Positions 15,698-26,077 are shown, counted from the first letter of the stretch. The stretch: 64,000 nt of DNA from Rhodospirillales bacterium (GCA_028277795.1 JANQFP010000045.1:1-64000); one strand, 5' to 3'. The notes: generated by a model from the letters alone, not told the origin. Made by a program: numbers and translations.

Positions 15698-15741
15698 CTC
15701 TCACGGCGGCAACAGGGGTTCGAATCCCCTAGGGGACGCCA
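15698..15741 (+). other. Attachment site: 3' half of tRNA-Glu(CTC)
   Basis: Starts with the anticodon loop CTCTCAC, then the 3' anticodon strand GGCGG, variable CAACA, T arm GGGG-TTCGAAT-CCCC, acceptor strand AGGGGAC, discriminator G and CCA. This is the 3' part of a tRNA-Glu(CTC). The 5' half is absent: the sequence before the loop (GGTTTT) does not pair with GGCGG and no D arm is present. Such a fragment is the att repeat left by integration into a tRNA gene. On the plus strand the intact gene should lie at the element's left end, outside this window. Confidence 0.85.
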
Positions 15742-15744
15742 CCC

Positions 15745-15870
15745 TTCGCTCTTCGAGCTTCGGGTGGCAGGCCACCCGGAGGTCGTTAGACGAAGGAGTG
15801 TCGTCCGACCTTCAGTCGGCCGAAGCCGACTTTCGGTCGGCCAAGGCCGAAGCCTTGGCGTAGGAGGACT
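15745..15870 (+). repeat. Hairpin-rich repeats after the att site
   Basis: Directly after the tRNA remnant come GGGTGGC-AG-GCCACCC (about 15760-15776) and a run of near-repeats of TCGGCCGAAGCCGAC / TCGGTCGGCCAAGGCCGAAGCC (15808-15865) able to form several alternative hairpins. An open frame across it (15651-15863) is almost certainly not a gene. It may once have been the terminator region of the tRNA transcript. The remainder of the gene-free interval 15506-16171 holds only the other sites listed. Confidence 0.5.
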
Positions 15871-15924
15871 GGTTCGACAGACCTCCGGCCGGTTGCCCCA
15901 TCCCGATCAATTCAACACGCAGAC

Positions 15925-15976
15925 GGGGTCAGTTCTTGAATGTTGCAAGCCATTTCAACATTCCACACCTGACCCC
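15925..15976. repeat. REP-like GGGGTCAG stem-loop
   Basis: GGGGTCAG (15925-15932) pairs with CTGACCCC (15969-15976), and an inner GAATGTTG (15938-15945) pairs with CAACATTC (15956-15963). Elements of the form GGGGTCAG...CTGACCCC are common in proteobacteria next to REP-associated tyrosine transposases. No transposase gene is seen here, so this is a solitary copy, just outside the integrated element. Confidence 0.55.
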
Positions 15977-16171
15977 TTGCCCCCATGACCCCGGTCGGCG
16001 CGCTTCTTGCGCCAGATGGCGCCACAAGCTTACGCGCTCCTGGACGCGGTCATCGCCGATAGGGATGAATTGGCGTAACGGGGCCACCCGGCCAGCGGAC
16101 CCCTGCGCCACCGGCCGGGGACCAACCACTGCGGCGAGACCTGATGTCAAACAACCAAAAGGATCAACTCC

Positions 16172-16459
16172 GTGAGTAAAGGTTCACGTATCCCGTGCCC
16201 TTTCGTCTATGCCAACGGCCGCCAATGCAACGGTCACGTGGAGCGGGTGGAAGCGTACAAAGCCGACGTGGTTTGGTTCCAGCAACCCGATGGCACATGG
16301 GCCGTCCAAATCGGCTTCCCACGCTCCCACTACCACGTCTTCTGCTCGGAAAAGGGCAATCACGCTGGATGGAAGCGGCCGGACAGCGACCAGATGAAGT
16401 TCTATCTGGACACACTGCCTGATGAACTGCGAAAGGCGATGTCCGACGCCGAGAAGTAG
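16172..16459 (+). CDS. Small conserved hypothetical protein with Cys/His pairs
   Basis: 95 aa, GTG start with AAGGA about 9 nt upstream. Sequence features are CPFVYANGRQCNGHVERV at the N-terminus and HYHVFCSEKGNHAGW in the middle: four Cys/His clusters that could bind a metal, and an aromatic strand VVWFQQPDGTWAVQIGF between them. No family name recalled. It is the first gene right of the att site and stands alone on the plus strand, with a terminator-like repeat at 16503 after it. Function unknown. Confidence 0.6.
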   Translation: MSKGSRIPCPFVYANGRQCNGHVERVEAYKADVVWFQQPDGTWAVQIGFPRSHYHVFCSEKGNHAGWKRPDSDQMKFYLDTLPDELRKAMSDAEK

Positions 16460-16502
16460 ATCGCGCCCAGCAGACCACAGCCACACGCGCGTTGAGATGG
16501 CA

Positions 16503-16583
16503 GACAGGGGGCGAGGCGGCAGACGCCTTGCCCCCAACCCGGCCCGCGGGATCGCGCCTCAGCGGCCTTCCTGAACCCCCTTT
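16503..16583 (+). terminator. Terminator-like hairpin, dispersed repeat copy 2
   Basis: GGGGGCGAGGCG (16507-16518) pairs with CGCCTTGCCCCC (16524-16535). The hairpin and downstream GATCGCGCCTCAGCGG match the module at 2215-2292. It follows the 95-aa gene by about 45 nt. The rest of the 16460-16798 interval shows no gene. Confidence 0.6.
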
Positions 16584-16798
16584 ATGCGCAAGCCCCCACG
16601 CCCGCCAAGGGCCGTCCGTCCCTTACCCGGACAGGCTCCCAGGGGACGCCAATCCCCTCGAAAAGCCGGCCAGAACAACGATGCGCCCGGCCTTGAAGGC
16701 ACGCCCACCCGTGTGCTCCATCGCTGCCGGCCGTTGGCTCAGCTTTTTGGGCAAACCGTCCCGCCGGCTCCCCCTTCGATCGCCGTTTGGTCCTCTGC

Positions 16799-17752
16799 TC
16801 AAGGGCCGACAGGTTTGATGGCGACTTGAGGCACGAAGGCTTCGATCGCCGACCGTGGCGGCAGGCGGGGACCGATCTCGCCCACGGCGGCCGATGAAAA
16901 GGCGGTCGCGACACGGGCGAGGTCGGCCGTGGCCAAGCCCTGGAGCGATCCGTGAACGATGCCTGCGACCATGGCGTCGCCGGCCCCCACGGTGCTTTTG
17001 ACGGCGACCGCGGGCGGCGCGGCCAGGACCGCCTCGCGGCCGGTGACGAAGATCGCGCCCTGCGCACCCATCGACACGGCGAGGAGATCGATCGTGTTGC
17101 CCATCAATGCGCGGGCGGCCTCGACGATCTCGCCTTCGGTTGTCGGCATCCTGCCGGTCAGGTCCCTGAATTCGTCGATGTTCGGCTTGACGATATTCGG
17201 CCCGGCCGCGATCGCCGCGGCCAGGGGATTGCCGCTGGTATCGAGGACGACGTGCCTGCCGCGGGCCCGCAGGCCCTCGACCAGGCGGCGGTAGATATCG
17301 AGGGGGACCCCGCCAGGCAGGCTGCCGGAGAGCACGAACCACTCGACGCCCTCGGCGGCGAGGGTGTCGACCACCGAGCAGACCGATTCGACCTGCTGCC
17401 GGTCGGCGCTCAGTCCGGGGAAGTTGATGTCGGTAAAGGCGTTCCGCTCCTCGGCGACGACCTTGACGTTGACGCGGGTCCGTCCGGGAATCCGCACGAA
17501 GCGGTCCGCAATGCCCGTCTCGGCGAACAGCCGATCGAACGGGCCGGCGTTGTCCAGGCCGAGCAGACCGGTGACGGCCACTTGGTGTCCGAAGTGGGCG
17601 AGGAATGAGGCGACGTTGACGCCTTTGCCGCCGGCGTCCGACTGCTCGCGCTCGACCCGGTTCACCTCGCCGGCCGTGAATCCCGGCACCAGGGCCGTCT
17701 GGTCGATGGCCGCGTTCAGGGAGACGGTCGCGATCCGGGGTTCTGCACTCAT
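16799..17752 (-). CDS. fruK: 1-phosphofructokinase family hexose kinase (PfkB fold)
   Basis: 317 aa from the ATG at 17752. PfkB/ribokinase fold: N-terminal TVSLNAAIDQT, the GGKGVNVASFLAHFG signature near residue 45, and the catalytic STVGAGDAMVAG near 250 with the anion-hole GAGD. The N-terminal and GKGxN motifs are those of the 1-phosphofructokinase / tagatose-6-phosphate kinase subgroup, which phosphorylate a sugar phosphate with ATP. No PTS fruA or fruB gene is in the window, so the substrate supply is unknown and a 6-phosphate kinase role (Pfk2-like) is possible. It is transcribed away from the element. Confidence 0.85.
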   Translation of the reverse strand: MSAEPRIATVSLNAAIDQTALVPGFTAGEVNRVEREQSDAGGKGVNVASFLAHFGHQVAVTGLLGLDNAGPFDRLFAETGIADRFVRIPGRTRVNVKVVAEERNAFTDINFPGLSADRQQVESVCSVVDTLAAEGVEWFVLSGSLPGGVPLDIYRRLVEGLRARGRHVVLDTSGNPLAAAIAAGPNIVKPNIDEFRDLTGRMPTTEGEIVEAARALMGNTIDLLAVSMGAQGAIFVTGREAVLAAPPAVAVKSTVGAGDAMVAGIVHGSLQGLATADLARVATAFSSAAVGEIGPRLPPRSAIEAFVPQVAIKPVGP

Positions 17753-17852
17753 GGTCTGCGTGCCTCGTCTCGGAAGGCCCACGTTACCGTTGGGGAGAGG
17801 CTACACGAAACGGCTCTTGAAGCGGGCCCGGCGCATCGGCGGCGGCTCGCCG

Positions 17853-18122
17853 TCACCGAGCCAGCTCGGTTTCGAACAACCGGTAGCGGCTGGCGCGGGC
17901 GGCCGCGGCGGCCCTGGCGATGAGGTGGCCGGCCGGGCTGTCCGCCGCATGGGTGGCCAACAACGGGCCGTAGACCTGTTGGTCGTAGTAGTCGTCGGGG
18001 TGCACCTTGAGCCACAAGCGCACCCGCCCGGCGTCGCCCCATGGAATCTCGAGAATCGCCGTGTCGCCGGGCATCAGGCGGGTGTCGGCGGACTCCATCC
18101 AGCCGCCGTCGGTGTAGGCCAC
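17853..18122 (-). CDS. Conserved hypothetical protein
   Basis: 89 aa from a GTG at 18122. The frame remains open back to the stop of the DUF1178 gene but contains no ATG, GTG or TTG there, although SIQSI just before the GTG looks protein-like. Content: beta-rich MPGDTAILEIPWGD...RVRLWLKVHPDDYYD followed by a helical tail ending LFETELAR. No known family recalled. It lies 75 nt after the DUF1178 gene on the same strand and is probably in its operon. Start uncertain. Confidence 0.5.
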   Translation of the reverse strand: MAYTDGGWMESADTRLMPGDTAILEIPWGDAGRVRLWLKVHPDDYYDQQVYGPLLATHAADSPAGHLIARAAAAARASRYRLFETELAR

Positions 18123-18197
18123 GATACTCTGGATGGAGTGGGCGACGTCAGGAGGTTGCGGCGCGCCATGGCCGCGGTGGCCGTGCCCGCCGCCGGG

Positions 18198-18626
18198 TCA
18201 GTCGTCGCGGCGGGAAAACGGCGGCAGGCGGATGATCTCGATCCCTTCCTCGTCCAGGGCACCGGCCTCGTCCTCGGTGGCCTCGCCGTAGATGTCCCGC
18301 CGCTTGGTCTCGCCGTAGTGGATGCGGCGCGCCTCTTCGGGGAACTGGTCGCCCACGTAGTCGCAATTGTCCTCCACCTGCTGGCGGAGGCGGCCGACGG
18401 CCTTGAGGATATGCTCGGCGAGGGCCTGGGCCCGGGCCTCCGGATCGCGGGCTTCGCCGGACCGGGTGGCCAGGTGCGGCGCCGTCGGCACCTTGCCGAT
18501 CTCGCCATCGCCGCAGTAGGGACAGTCGATGTCGCCGTCGGCCAACTGGCGGTCGAAGGTGGCGCCGTCGCGGAACCAGGCATCGAACCGGTGGTTGTTG
18601 CCGCATTTGAGCCGATAGAGGATCAT
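18198..18626 (-). CDS. DUF1178 family protein
   Basis: 142 aa from the ATG at 18626. Begins MILYRLKCGNNHRFDAWFRDGATFDRQ, with two cysteine positions (CGNNH and CPYCGD near 37) matching the zinc-ribbon-like N-terminus of DUF1178, and ends with the conserved GEARRIHYGE...IYGEATEDEAGALDEEGIEI block. The family is widespread in alphaproteobacteria; its role is not established. It lies divergently from the methyltransferase gene at 18714 with an 87-nt gap likely to contain both promoters. Confidence 0.85.
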   Translation of the reverse strand: MILYRLKCGNNHRFDAWFRDGATFDRQLADGDIDCPYCGDGEIGKVPTAPHLATRSGEARDPEARAQALAEHILKAVGRLRQQVEDNCDYVGDQFPEEARRIHYGETKRRDIYGEATEDEAGALDEEGIEIIRLPPFSRRDD

Positions 18627-18713
18627 GGCGCTTGCCGCTCCTGCTGGCGACGCGAGCCCGTAGCATAGGCTCGCGACCATTCGTAACCAAGGGTATTCGG
18701 GCCGCGTTAACAA

Positions 18714-19325
18714 ATGGTGGAAACAACGTCCCCGGATCTGGCGTCGGACGCCACGCCGCCCCGCCACGTGCGCATCACCGAGCCGTCGCCATGGGTGGTG
18801 CGGTTCGCGCCGCTGGTGCCGGCCGGCGGCCGCGTCCTCGATCTGGCCTGCGGGGCCGGCCGCCACGCGCGCCTGTTCCTGGAGCGCGGATGCCCGGTCG
18901 TCGCCATCGACCGGGACGTGCGGTGGGTGGCCGACTTGGCGGACCGCGCCGACGCAGAGGTCATCGAGGCGGATCTGGAGGGCGGTCCGGACCCCTACGG
19001 CCGAGGGGGCGCGCTGACCGGCCGGCGCTTCGCCTGCGTGCTGGTCTCCAACTACCTGCACCGGCCATTGCTGCCGCACCTGGTCGAAGCGGTCGAGCCG
19101 GGCGGGGTGTTCCTTTACGAGACCTTCGCCCGGGGCAACGAGCAGTTCACCCGCCCCCGCAACCCCGACCATCTCCTGGAAAGCGGCGAGCTGCTGGCGC
19201 TGGTGCGGGACCGCTTCCAGGTGATCGCCTACGAGCACGGCATCATCGAGAAGTACCCTTGCTCGGGTGTCATCCAGCGCCTGTGCGCGGTGCGCGACGA
19301 CGCCATCCGCAACCTGTTCCCGTGA
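18714..19325 (+). CDS. Class I SAM-dependent methyltransferase
   Basis: 203 aa. Rossmann-like motif I RVLDLACGAGRHARLF near residue 40, motif II VVAIDRD near 63, and VLVSNYLHRPLLPHLVEAVEPGGVFLYETFARG, the post-III region of TehB-like methyltransferases. The substrate is not evident. The gene stands alone on the plus strand; its last 56 nt overlap the 3' end of the UDG-like gene on the other strand, so transcripts converge. Confidence 0.8.
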   Translation: MVETTSPDLASDATPPRHVRITEPSPWVVRFAPLVPAGGRVLDLACGAGRHARLFLERGCPVVAIDRDVRWVADLADRADAEVIEADLEGGPDPYGRGGALTGRRFACVLVSNYLHRPLLPHLVEAVEPGGVFLYETFARGNEQFTRPRNPDHLLESGELLALVRDRFQVIAYEHGIIEKYPCSGVIQRLCAVRDDAIRNLFP

Positions 19326-20018
19326 GCGCGGGCCCCGCCCCCGCCACTTGCGAGCGGAGCCATTCGACAGCATCAGGGTAGTTGTCGATCTTGTATCGAG
19401 CCAAATGAGGTGCCGCGACCAAAGCCAAGTCGCGTCCTTGCAGCGTGATCCGTGTCCCATAGCAGGAATACCCGCCATGGCCAGACTGGATGGTCTTGGT
19501 CGGGGCGTCCGGTGCGAACCTGCGGATGAAATCGAAGGCCCCCTTCCCGATTGTGACTATGGCCTTCGGCCGAACGAATCCCAGGATGGCCTCATGCATC
19601 GGCCAACACGCCGCGGCCATAGCATCGTCGTCGCCAAGATCACCTGCGGTCCTGCTTCGCGCAAAAATGAGGTTGGACGCACAAACGGCTCGCGGCTCGA
19701 ATCCCAGATGCCGCAACATGAAGCGGACACGCTTTTGCATCGGCGCCTCACCTGGACGGTACGGCCTGCCGTGCACAAACCATTCGGCGTCAACGTATTC
19801 GTTCCAATCCGGCGGCGTGTCGAGCAGATGCCGTTCGACGGTCTGCGTTTCCCTATTGGGATCGCCGCCGGGATTGAACCCGAGCAGGTACAGTTCACCA
19901 GGTTCGACCGTTTTGACTCCGCTGTAGAGAAGTTTTCCGGCGGCGTTGCCAAGACCCGTGCGCGCCAGAATAGCAAGTAGGTCCGCACGAACCGATGAAT
20001 ACCTGTCGCCGTCTTGCC

Positions 20019-20022
<4 letters not shown>
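19270..20022 (-). CDS. Uracil-DNA-glycosylase-like protein
   Basis: 250 aa from the ATG at 20022. Contains ELYLLGFNPGGDPNRET near residue 45, KRVRFMLRHLGF...CASNLIFARS, and AIVTIGKGAF followed by a GHGGYSCYG ... APHLARYKI block, the spacing of the uracil-DNA glycosylase superfamily. The glycine-asparagine-proline segment replaces the classical GQDPYH, so activity on uracil is uncertain. Its start overlaps the recQ stop by four bases (ATGA), suggesting coupling to a repair helicase. The last ~18 codons overlap the methyltransferase gene and may be poorly conserved. Confidence 0.65.
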
Positions 20023-21830
<1,808 letters not shown>

Positions 21831-22068
21831 GCCCGTTTATACCGTCATGCCGGCCGCTGGCAACGGCCGCTCCCGGTAACCGGGTGCCGGTGCGAAAAAT
21901 CGGTGCGGTGCCGCGATGAAACCGTTGTGAACCGGGCCTTGCATCGGTATCGTGTCGCGCAACGAACAAGCCCGGAGGGGAGGCACCCTTGGCCCGGTCG
22001 GCGACGGCGGCCGGCCGTTTCTATGCGCATTTTCGATCCTGTCGCGCGCCATGACGCGGAGTTTTCGT

Positions 22069-23820
22069 ATGGAAGTCATCAAGACAGACGTGGCCATTGT
22101 CGGTGCCGGAGGCGCGGGGCTCCGCGCCGCCATCGCCGTGGCCGAGGCCGATCCGAGCATCGAGATCGCCCTCATCTCCAAGGTCTATCCCATGCGCAGC
22201 CACACCTGCGCGGCGGAGGGGGGCGCCGCCGGCGTCATCGAGTCCGACGACAGCCTGGAGTACCACTTCAACGACACCGTCCAGGGCGGCGACTGGCTCA
22301 CCGACCAGGACGCGGTGGAGCTGTTCGTCAACACCATCCCCAAGGAACTGACCCAGATGGAGCATTGGGGATGCCCATGGAGCCGGAAGGAAAACGGCGA
22401 CGTGGCAGTGCGGCCGTTCGGCGGCATGAAGATCATGCGCACGTGGTTCGCCGCCGACAAGACCGGCTTCCACATGCTGCACACCCTGTTCCAGACATCG
22501 CTGCAGTTCCCGTCCATCAAGCGCTACGACGAGTTCTTCTCCACCGACCTGATGGTGGACAACGGGCGCTGCACCGGCGTCACCGCCATCGAGATGCGGT
22601 CGGGCCAGATGCGGCTGTTCCAGGCCAAGGCGGTGATCCTGTGCACCGGCGGGGCCGGGCGCATCTACCCGTTCACCACCAACGGCGCCATCAAGACCGG
22701 CGACGGCTGGGGCATGGCCTATCGGGCCGGCGTGCCGCTCAAGGACATGGAGTTCGTCCAGTACCACCCGACCGGCCTGCCGGGCAGCGGCATCCTGCTC
22801 ACCGAGGGCTGCCGCGGCGAGGGCGGCATCCTGGTCAACAAGGACGGCTACCGCTACCTGCAGGACTACGGCATGGGGCCGCCCGACCCGTGGCCGCGCC
22901 TCAAGGCCATGGAGCTGGGTCCCCGCGACCGCCTGAGCCAGGCCTTCTGGCACGAGCAGAAGAAGGGCAACACCATCCCCACCCAGTGGGGCGACGTGGT
23001 GCACCTGGACATGCGCCATCTGGGTGAGGCGAAGATCGACGAGCGCCTGCCGCTGGTGCGCGACCTGGCCAGCTCCTATGTGGGGACCGACCCGGTCACC
23101 AGCCTGGTGCCGGTGCGCCCGGTGGTCCACTACATGATGGGCGGCATCCACACCGACATCGACGCGGCGACGCCGCTCCCCGGGCTCTACGCCGCCGGCG
23201 AATGCGCCTGCGTCAGCATCAACGGCGCCAACCGGCTGGGCTCCAATTCCCTGGGCGAGCTGCTGGTGTTCGGCGCCCGTGCCGGCCGCCATGCCGTCGA
23301 GTACGTGCGCTCGGCGCCCGAGCCCAACGCGGCGGCGCTGGAGAAGCAGGGGGCCGAGGCGCAGAAGCGCATCACCGACCTGTTCACGCGCACCGACGGC
23401 ACCGAGCGCGTGGCCGTCCTGCGCCGCGAGATGAACGACGCCATGGAGGAGGGCTGCGGCATCTACCGCGACGCCAACACCACCAAGATGTCGTGCGACA
23501 AGACCACCGAGCTGCGTCAGCGCTTCAAGAGGATCAACCTGGAAGACAAGAGCAACGTCTACAACACCGACCTGTTCCAGTGTCTGGAACTGGGCAACAT
23601 GCTGGACTGCGCCGAGACCATCGCCCAGTCGGCCTTCCAGCGCCAGGAATCGCGCGGCTCCCACCAGCGCCTGGACTTCGAGGCGCGCGACGACAGCAAG
23701 TACCTCAAGCACTCCATGGCGGCCTACAACGGCGACGATCCGCCCAAGATCGACTACCTCGACGTTGTCATCACCAAATCCCAGCCCGCCGAGCGGGTGT
23801 ACGGGGGAGAGCAGAAATGA
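22069..23820 (+). CDS. frdA: Fumarate reductase flavoprotein subunit
   Basis: 583 aa from the ATG at 22069, preferred over 22051 and 21952 because GCGGAG lies 8 nt upstream and the protein then starts at the family N-terminus ([21 protein letters not shown]). FAD-binding GAGGAG; covalent-FAD histidine at H45 in [10 protein letters not shown]; capping-domain fumarate site motifs [11 protein letters not shown] and [10 protein letters not shown]-terminal [12 protein letters not shown] helical domain. E. coli FrdA is 602 aa. The product of an frdABCD operon; start overlaps FrdB. It reduces fumarate to succinate with quinol, or runs in reverse. Confidence 0.93.
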   Translation: MEVIKTDVAIVGAGGAGLRAAIAVAEADPSIEIALISKVYPMRSHTCAAEGGAAGVIESDDSLEYHFNDTVQGGDWLTDQDAVELFVNTIPKELTQMEHWGCPWSRKENGDVAVRPFGGMKIMRTWFAADKTGFHMLHTLFQTSLQFPSIKRYDEFFSTDLMVDNGRCTGVTAIEMRSGQMRLFQAKAVILCTGGAGRIYPFTTNGAIKTGDGWGMAYRAGVPLKDMEFVQYHPTGLPGSGILLTEGCRGEGGILVNKDGYRYLQDYGMGPPDPWPRLKAMELGPRDRLSQAFWHEQKKGNTIPTQWGDVVHLDMRHLGEAKIDERLPLVRDLASSYVGTDPVTSLVPVRPVVHYMMGGIHTDIDAATPLPGLYAAGECACVSINGANRLGSNSLGELLVFGARAGRHAVEYVRSAPEPNAAALEKQGAEAQKRITDLFTRTDGTERVAVLRREMNDAMEEGCGIYRDANTTKMSCDKTTELRQRFKRINLEDKSNVYNTDLFQCLELGNMLDCAETIAQSAFQRQESRGSHQRLDFEARDDSKYLKHSMAAYNGDDPPKIDYLDVVITKSQPAERVYGGEQK

Positions 23821-24557
23821 GCACGCGAGAGATCACGCTGAAGGTCCTGCGCTACCGCCCGGAGGTCGACAGCAAGCCCTTCTTCCAGACCTACGAGAAG
23901 GTGCCCTGCGAAGAGGAGTGGGTGGTCCTCGATGCGCTCAACTACATCAAGGACGAGATCGACCGGACACTGAGCTTCCGCTGGTCCTGCCACATGTTCG
24001 TGTGCGGGAGCTGCGGCATGGTCATCAACGGCGAGCCCAAGCTGTCTTGCAAGGCGTTCCTGCGCGACTACGGGAAGAAGATCACCGTCGAGCCTTTGGC
24101 AAACTTCCCCATCGAGCGCGACCTGGTGGTGGTCATCGACGACTTCGTGGAGAAGCTGCTGAGCGTCAAGCCCTGGGTCATCCCCAAGGTCAAGAAGTCG
24201 TTGGACGACGGCGCCTACAATCAGACGCCGGCCCAACTCAAGAGCTTCAAGCAGTACTCCATGTGCATCAACTGCCTGCTGTGCTACTCGGCGTGCCCCC
24301 AGTATGGCCTCGACAACTCTTTCGTCGGGCCGGCGTCCTTGGCTCTGGCGCACCGCTACAACATGGATTCCCGCGACGTGGGCCGCAAAGCCCGGGAGGA
24401 CGTGGTGGCCAGCGCCGAGGGCATCTGGGAATGCAGCTTCGTCGGCGCCTGCTCCCAGGTGTGCCCCAAGGACGTGGATCCCGCCGGCGCCATCCAGCAG
24501 ATCAAGATCACGAGCGCCATCGACTACGTCATGTCCATGGTGCCGGGAGGCAAGTGA
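23817..24557 (+). CDS. frdB: Fumarate reductase iron-sulfur subunit
   Basis: 246 aa; ATG overlaps the frdA stop (ATGA at 23817). Plant-type [2Fe-2S] ligands in [22 protein letters not shown] (about residues 57-78), [4Fe-4S] in [12 protein letters not shown] near 148, and [3Fe-4S]/third cluster in [17 protein letters not shown] near 205. Electron path from membrane quinol to FrdA. Length and cluster order fit E. coli FrdB rather than a Complex II SdhB, which ends differently. Confidence 0.93.
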   Translation: MSTREITLKVLRYRPEVDSKPFFQTYEKVPCEEEWVVLDALNYIKDEIDRTLSFRWSCHMFVCGSCGMVINGEPKLSCKAFLRDYGKKITVEPLANFPIERDLVVVIDDFVEKLLSVKPWVIPKVKKSLDDGAYNQTPAQLKSFKQYSMCINCLLCYSACPQYGLDNSFVGPASLALAHRYNMDSRDVGRKAREDVVASAEGIWECSFVGACSQVCPKDVDPAGAIQQIKITSAIDYVMSMVPGGK

Positions 24558-24949
24558 TGAGCCGCAATCCCTATGTCCGCAAGATGTCGAAGACGACCTG
24601 GTTTCTCACCCACGGCCGCTACCGGAGCTACATCCTGCACGAGCTCAGCTCTTTCTTCGTGGCCATCTACACCGGCATCCTGATCATGGGTCTGTTGCGA
24701 CTGGGCAGCGGCCCCGAGGAATGGGCCGGCTGGCTGGAGGGGGTGACCAGCCCGGCCGGCATCGTCTTCCACCTGCTGGCGTTCGCCTTCGCCATCATCC
24801 ACACCGTCTCGTGGTTCAAGGTGGTGCCCCAGGCCATGCGCATCCAAAGGGGCGAGGACTTCGTCCCCGGGCAGCTGCTGGTCCGCGCCCATTACGGGGT
24901 GCTGGCGGGGGTGTCGGTAGTCGTCCTCATTCTGGCAGGGATCGCGTGA
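24557..24949 (+). CDS. frdC: Fumarate reductase membrane anchor subunit C
   Basis: 130 aa, three membrane spans (HELSSFFVAIYTGILIMGLLRL, GIVFHLLAFAFAIIHTVSWF, YGVLAGVSVVVLILAGIA). The start of the protein (NPYVRKMSKTTWFLTHGRYRSYILHELSS) carries the E. coli-type FrdC signature. E. coli FrdC is 131 aa. Together with FrdD it forms the heme-free quinone-binding anchor. ATG shares one base with the frdB stop. Confidence 0.92.
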   Translation: MSRNPYVRKMSKTTWFLTHGRYRSYILHELSSFFVAIYTGILIMGLLRLGSGPEEWAGWLEGVTSPAGIVFHLLAFAFAIIHTVSWFKVVPQAMRIQRGEDFVPGQLLVRAHYGVLAGVSVVVLILAGIA

Positions 24950-24952
24950 ATC

Positions 24953-25297
24953 ATGGCCAAGTCCCCCAAAGCCATCTTCTGGCTCCTGTTCGCCGCCGGC
25001 GGCACGGTGACTGCGTTCGTGCTGCCGGTGATGATCCTGGTCACCGGCCTGGCCCCGGCCGCGGGCCTGTTCTCCGACGCGCTGTCGTACGAGACCATGA
25101 ACGCGTTCGTGGGCAACTGGCTGGTCAAGATCATCCTGTTCGGGATTCTGTCCCTGGCCGCCTGGCACGCGGCGCACAGACTGCGGGTGGTCGCCCACGA
25201 CTTCGGTATCCGGGCCGACACCTTCGTCGCCCAGCTGGCCTACTTCATGGCCGGCATCGCCACCGTGTTGGCCCTGATCGCGTTGCTGGCCGTCTGA
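24953..25297 (+). CDS. frdD: Fumarate reductase membrane anchor subunit D
   Basis: 114 aa with three membrane spans (IFWLLFAAGGTVTAFVLPVMILVTGLA, IILFGILSLAAWHAAHRLR, LAYFMAGIATVLALIALLAV). AAHRLRVVAHDFG is the conserved histidine-bearing loop. E. coli FrdD is 119 aa. Last gene of frdABCD, separated from frdC by 3 nt. A two-anchor heme-free reductase of this kind normally works with menaquinol; if this organism uses rhodoquinone or ubiquinone, that would be notable. Confidence 0.9.
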   Translation: MAKSPKAIFWLLFAAGGTVTAFVLPVMILVTGLAPAAGLFSDALSYETMNAFVGNWLVKIILFGILSLAAWHAAHRLRVVAHDFGIRADTFVAQLAYFMAGIATVLALIALLAV

Positions 25298-25308
25298 TGC
25301 CGCCGCGC

Positions 25309-25420
25309 CAATGACATGACCCGCCGGGCCATGTCATGGGAAAGCGGTGGCGCTCGATCGCCACGCGGGCTTTCCGGCGCGCGGTGACGGCGCTTCGCGA
25401 GCCGGGTCATGGGCGCGCCG
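25309..25420 (+). repeat. Dispersed ~110-bp intergenic repeat, copy 1
   Basis: Begins with the hairpin ATGACATG...CATGTCAT (25311-25337) and continues through GCGGGCTTTCCGGCGCGC to GACGGCGCTTCGC. The reverse complement is closely matched at 51505-51617, downstream of apt. It lies between frdD and the convergent toxin gene and could terminate both. A BIME-like host repeat is the likely class. Confidence 0.6.
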
Positions 25421-25430
25421 GTATTAAGTC

Positions 25431-25715
25431 TCAAGGCGACGCCGGCCATCGGCGGGCGGCGTGGAGGACGCGGAGTACCTCCACACGATCCGTGACGACG
25501 CGGTAGACGACAATATATGGGAGTCCCGGGACCACCAACTCGCGGGTCTTCGCGACCCGACCGGGCCGGCCGCGGCGCGGGAAGTTGTCGAGCGCCGCGA
25601 CCGCATCCAGAAGTCGGGAGACCACATCCCGTGCCGCACCGGGGTTGCGACCCTCGATGTAATCGCGCGCGGCCTCCACATCGCCGACGGCCGCCGCCGT
25701 CCAAACGACGGTCAT
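25431..25715 (-). CDS. RelE/ParE-family toxin
   Basis: 94 aa, MTVVWTAAAVGDVEAARDYIEGRNPGAA then VDAVAALDNFPRRGRPGRV and ELVVPGLPYIVVYRVV, the standard ParE fold: TxxAxxDL-type N-terminal helix, FPxxGRxGR, and the I-Y-R strand. Toxins of this family target DNA gyrase or translation. Start overlaps the antitoxin stop (ATGA), the classical antitoxin-first toxin-second order. The C-terminus ends RVLHAARRWP, matching the family. Confidence 0.85.
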   Translation of the reverse strand: MTVVWTAAAVGDVEAARDYIEGRNPGAARDVVSRLLDAVAALDNFPRRGRPGRVAKTRELVVPGLPYIVVYRVVTDRVEVLRVLHAARRWPASP

Positions 25716-25981
25716 TCGGGATCAGGTTTGGGCGTTTCGGTGTCCGTACCCCAGGAGTGGACCCACGCGGAGACCCGGTCATGGGACACCACTTGACCCG
25801 CGTCCGCCTGGGCCACACCTTCCTCGACGGCGGCCAGAAACTCGGCCTCGTCAGCCACGTAACGCTCTATGGCCTCGGCGGCCAGGAACGACTTGCTTCG
25901 CCGCGTCGCCCGCGCAAGCTTGTCCAGCCTCTGCTTGACGTTGGCCGCCAATCGGACCGTGACCACCGCACTCTCGGCCAT
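25712..25981 (-). CDS. Ribbon-helix-helix antitoxin
   Basis: 89 aa from the ATG at 25981, chosen because TGAGGAA lies about 10 nt upstream; an ATG at 26005 lacks a ribosome site. AVVTVRLAANVKQRLDKLARATRRSKSFLAAEAIERYV is an RHH_1/CopG-type domain, followed by an EFLAAVEEGVAQADAGQVVSHDRVSAWVHSWG tail that would bind the toxin. Pairs with the ParE-type toxin downstream. The TGTACA/TATACA palindrome at 26010 is a likely operator. Confidence 0.85.
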   Translation of the reverse strand: MAESAVVTVRLAANVKQRLDKLARATRRSKSFLAAEAIERYVADEAEFLAAVEEGVAQADAGQVVSHDRVSAWVHSWGTDTETPKPDPE

Positions 25982-26009
25982 ATTCGACAGTTCCTCAGAA
26001 TTCATCGGA

Positions 26010-26027
26010 TGTACACTTTGTATACAC
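26010..26027 (-). promoter_or_regulatory. Likely operator/promoter of the RHH-ParE operon
   Basis: TGTACACTTTGTATACAC lies about 30 nt upstream of the antitoxin start. It contains two TGTA/TACA half sites in inverted arrangement and a TATACA box. RHH antitoxins typically bind such sites and repress their own operon. Confidence 0.4.
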
Positions 26028-26077
26028 TCGCATCGACCGCATCGGTGGTCAACGGATAACGGGGTCGAAACGAGGCC

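Noticed and set aside
15651-15863. Open frame of 70 codons across the tRNA-Glu remnant
   Set aside because: It translates the tRNA fragment and hairpin repeats; a typical spurious gene next to a tRNA.
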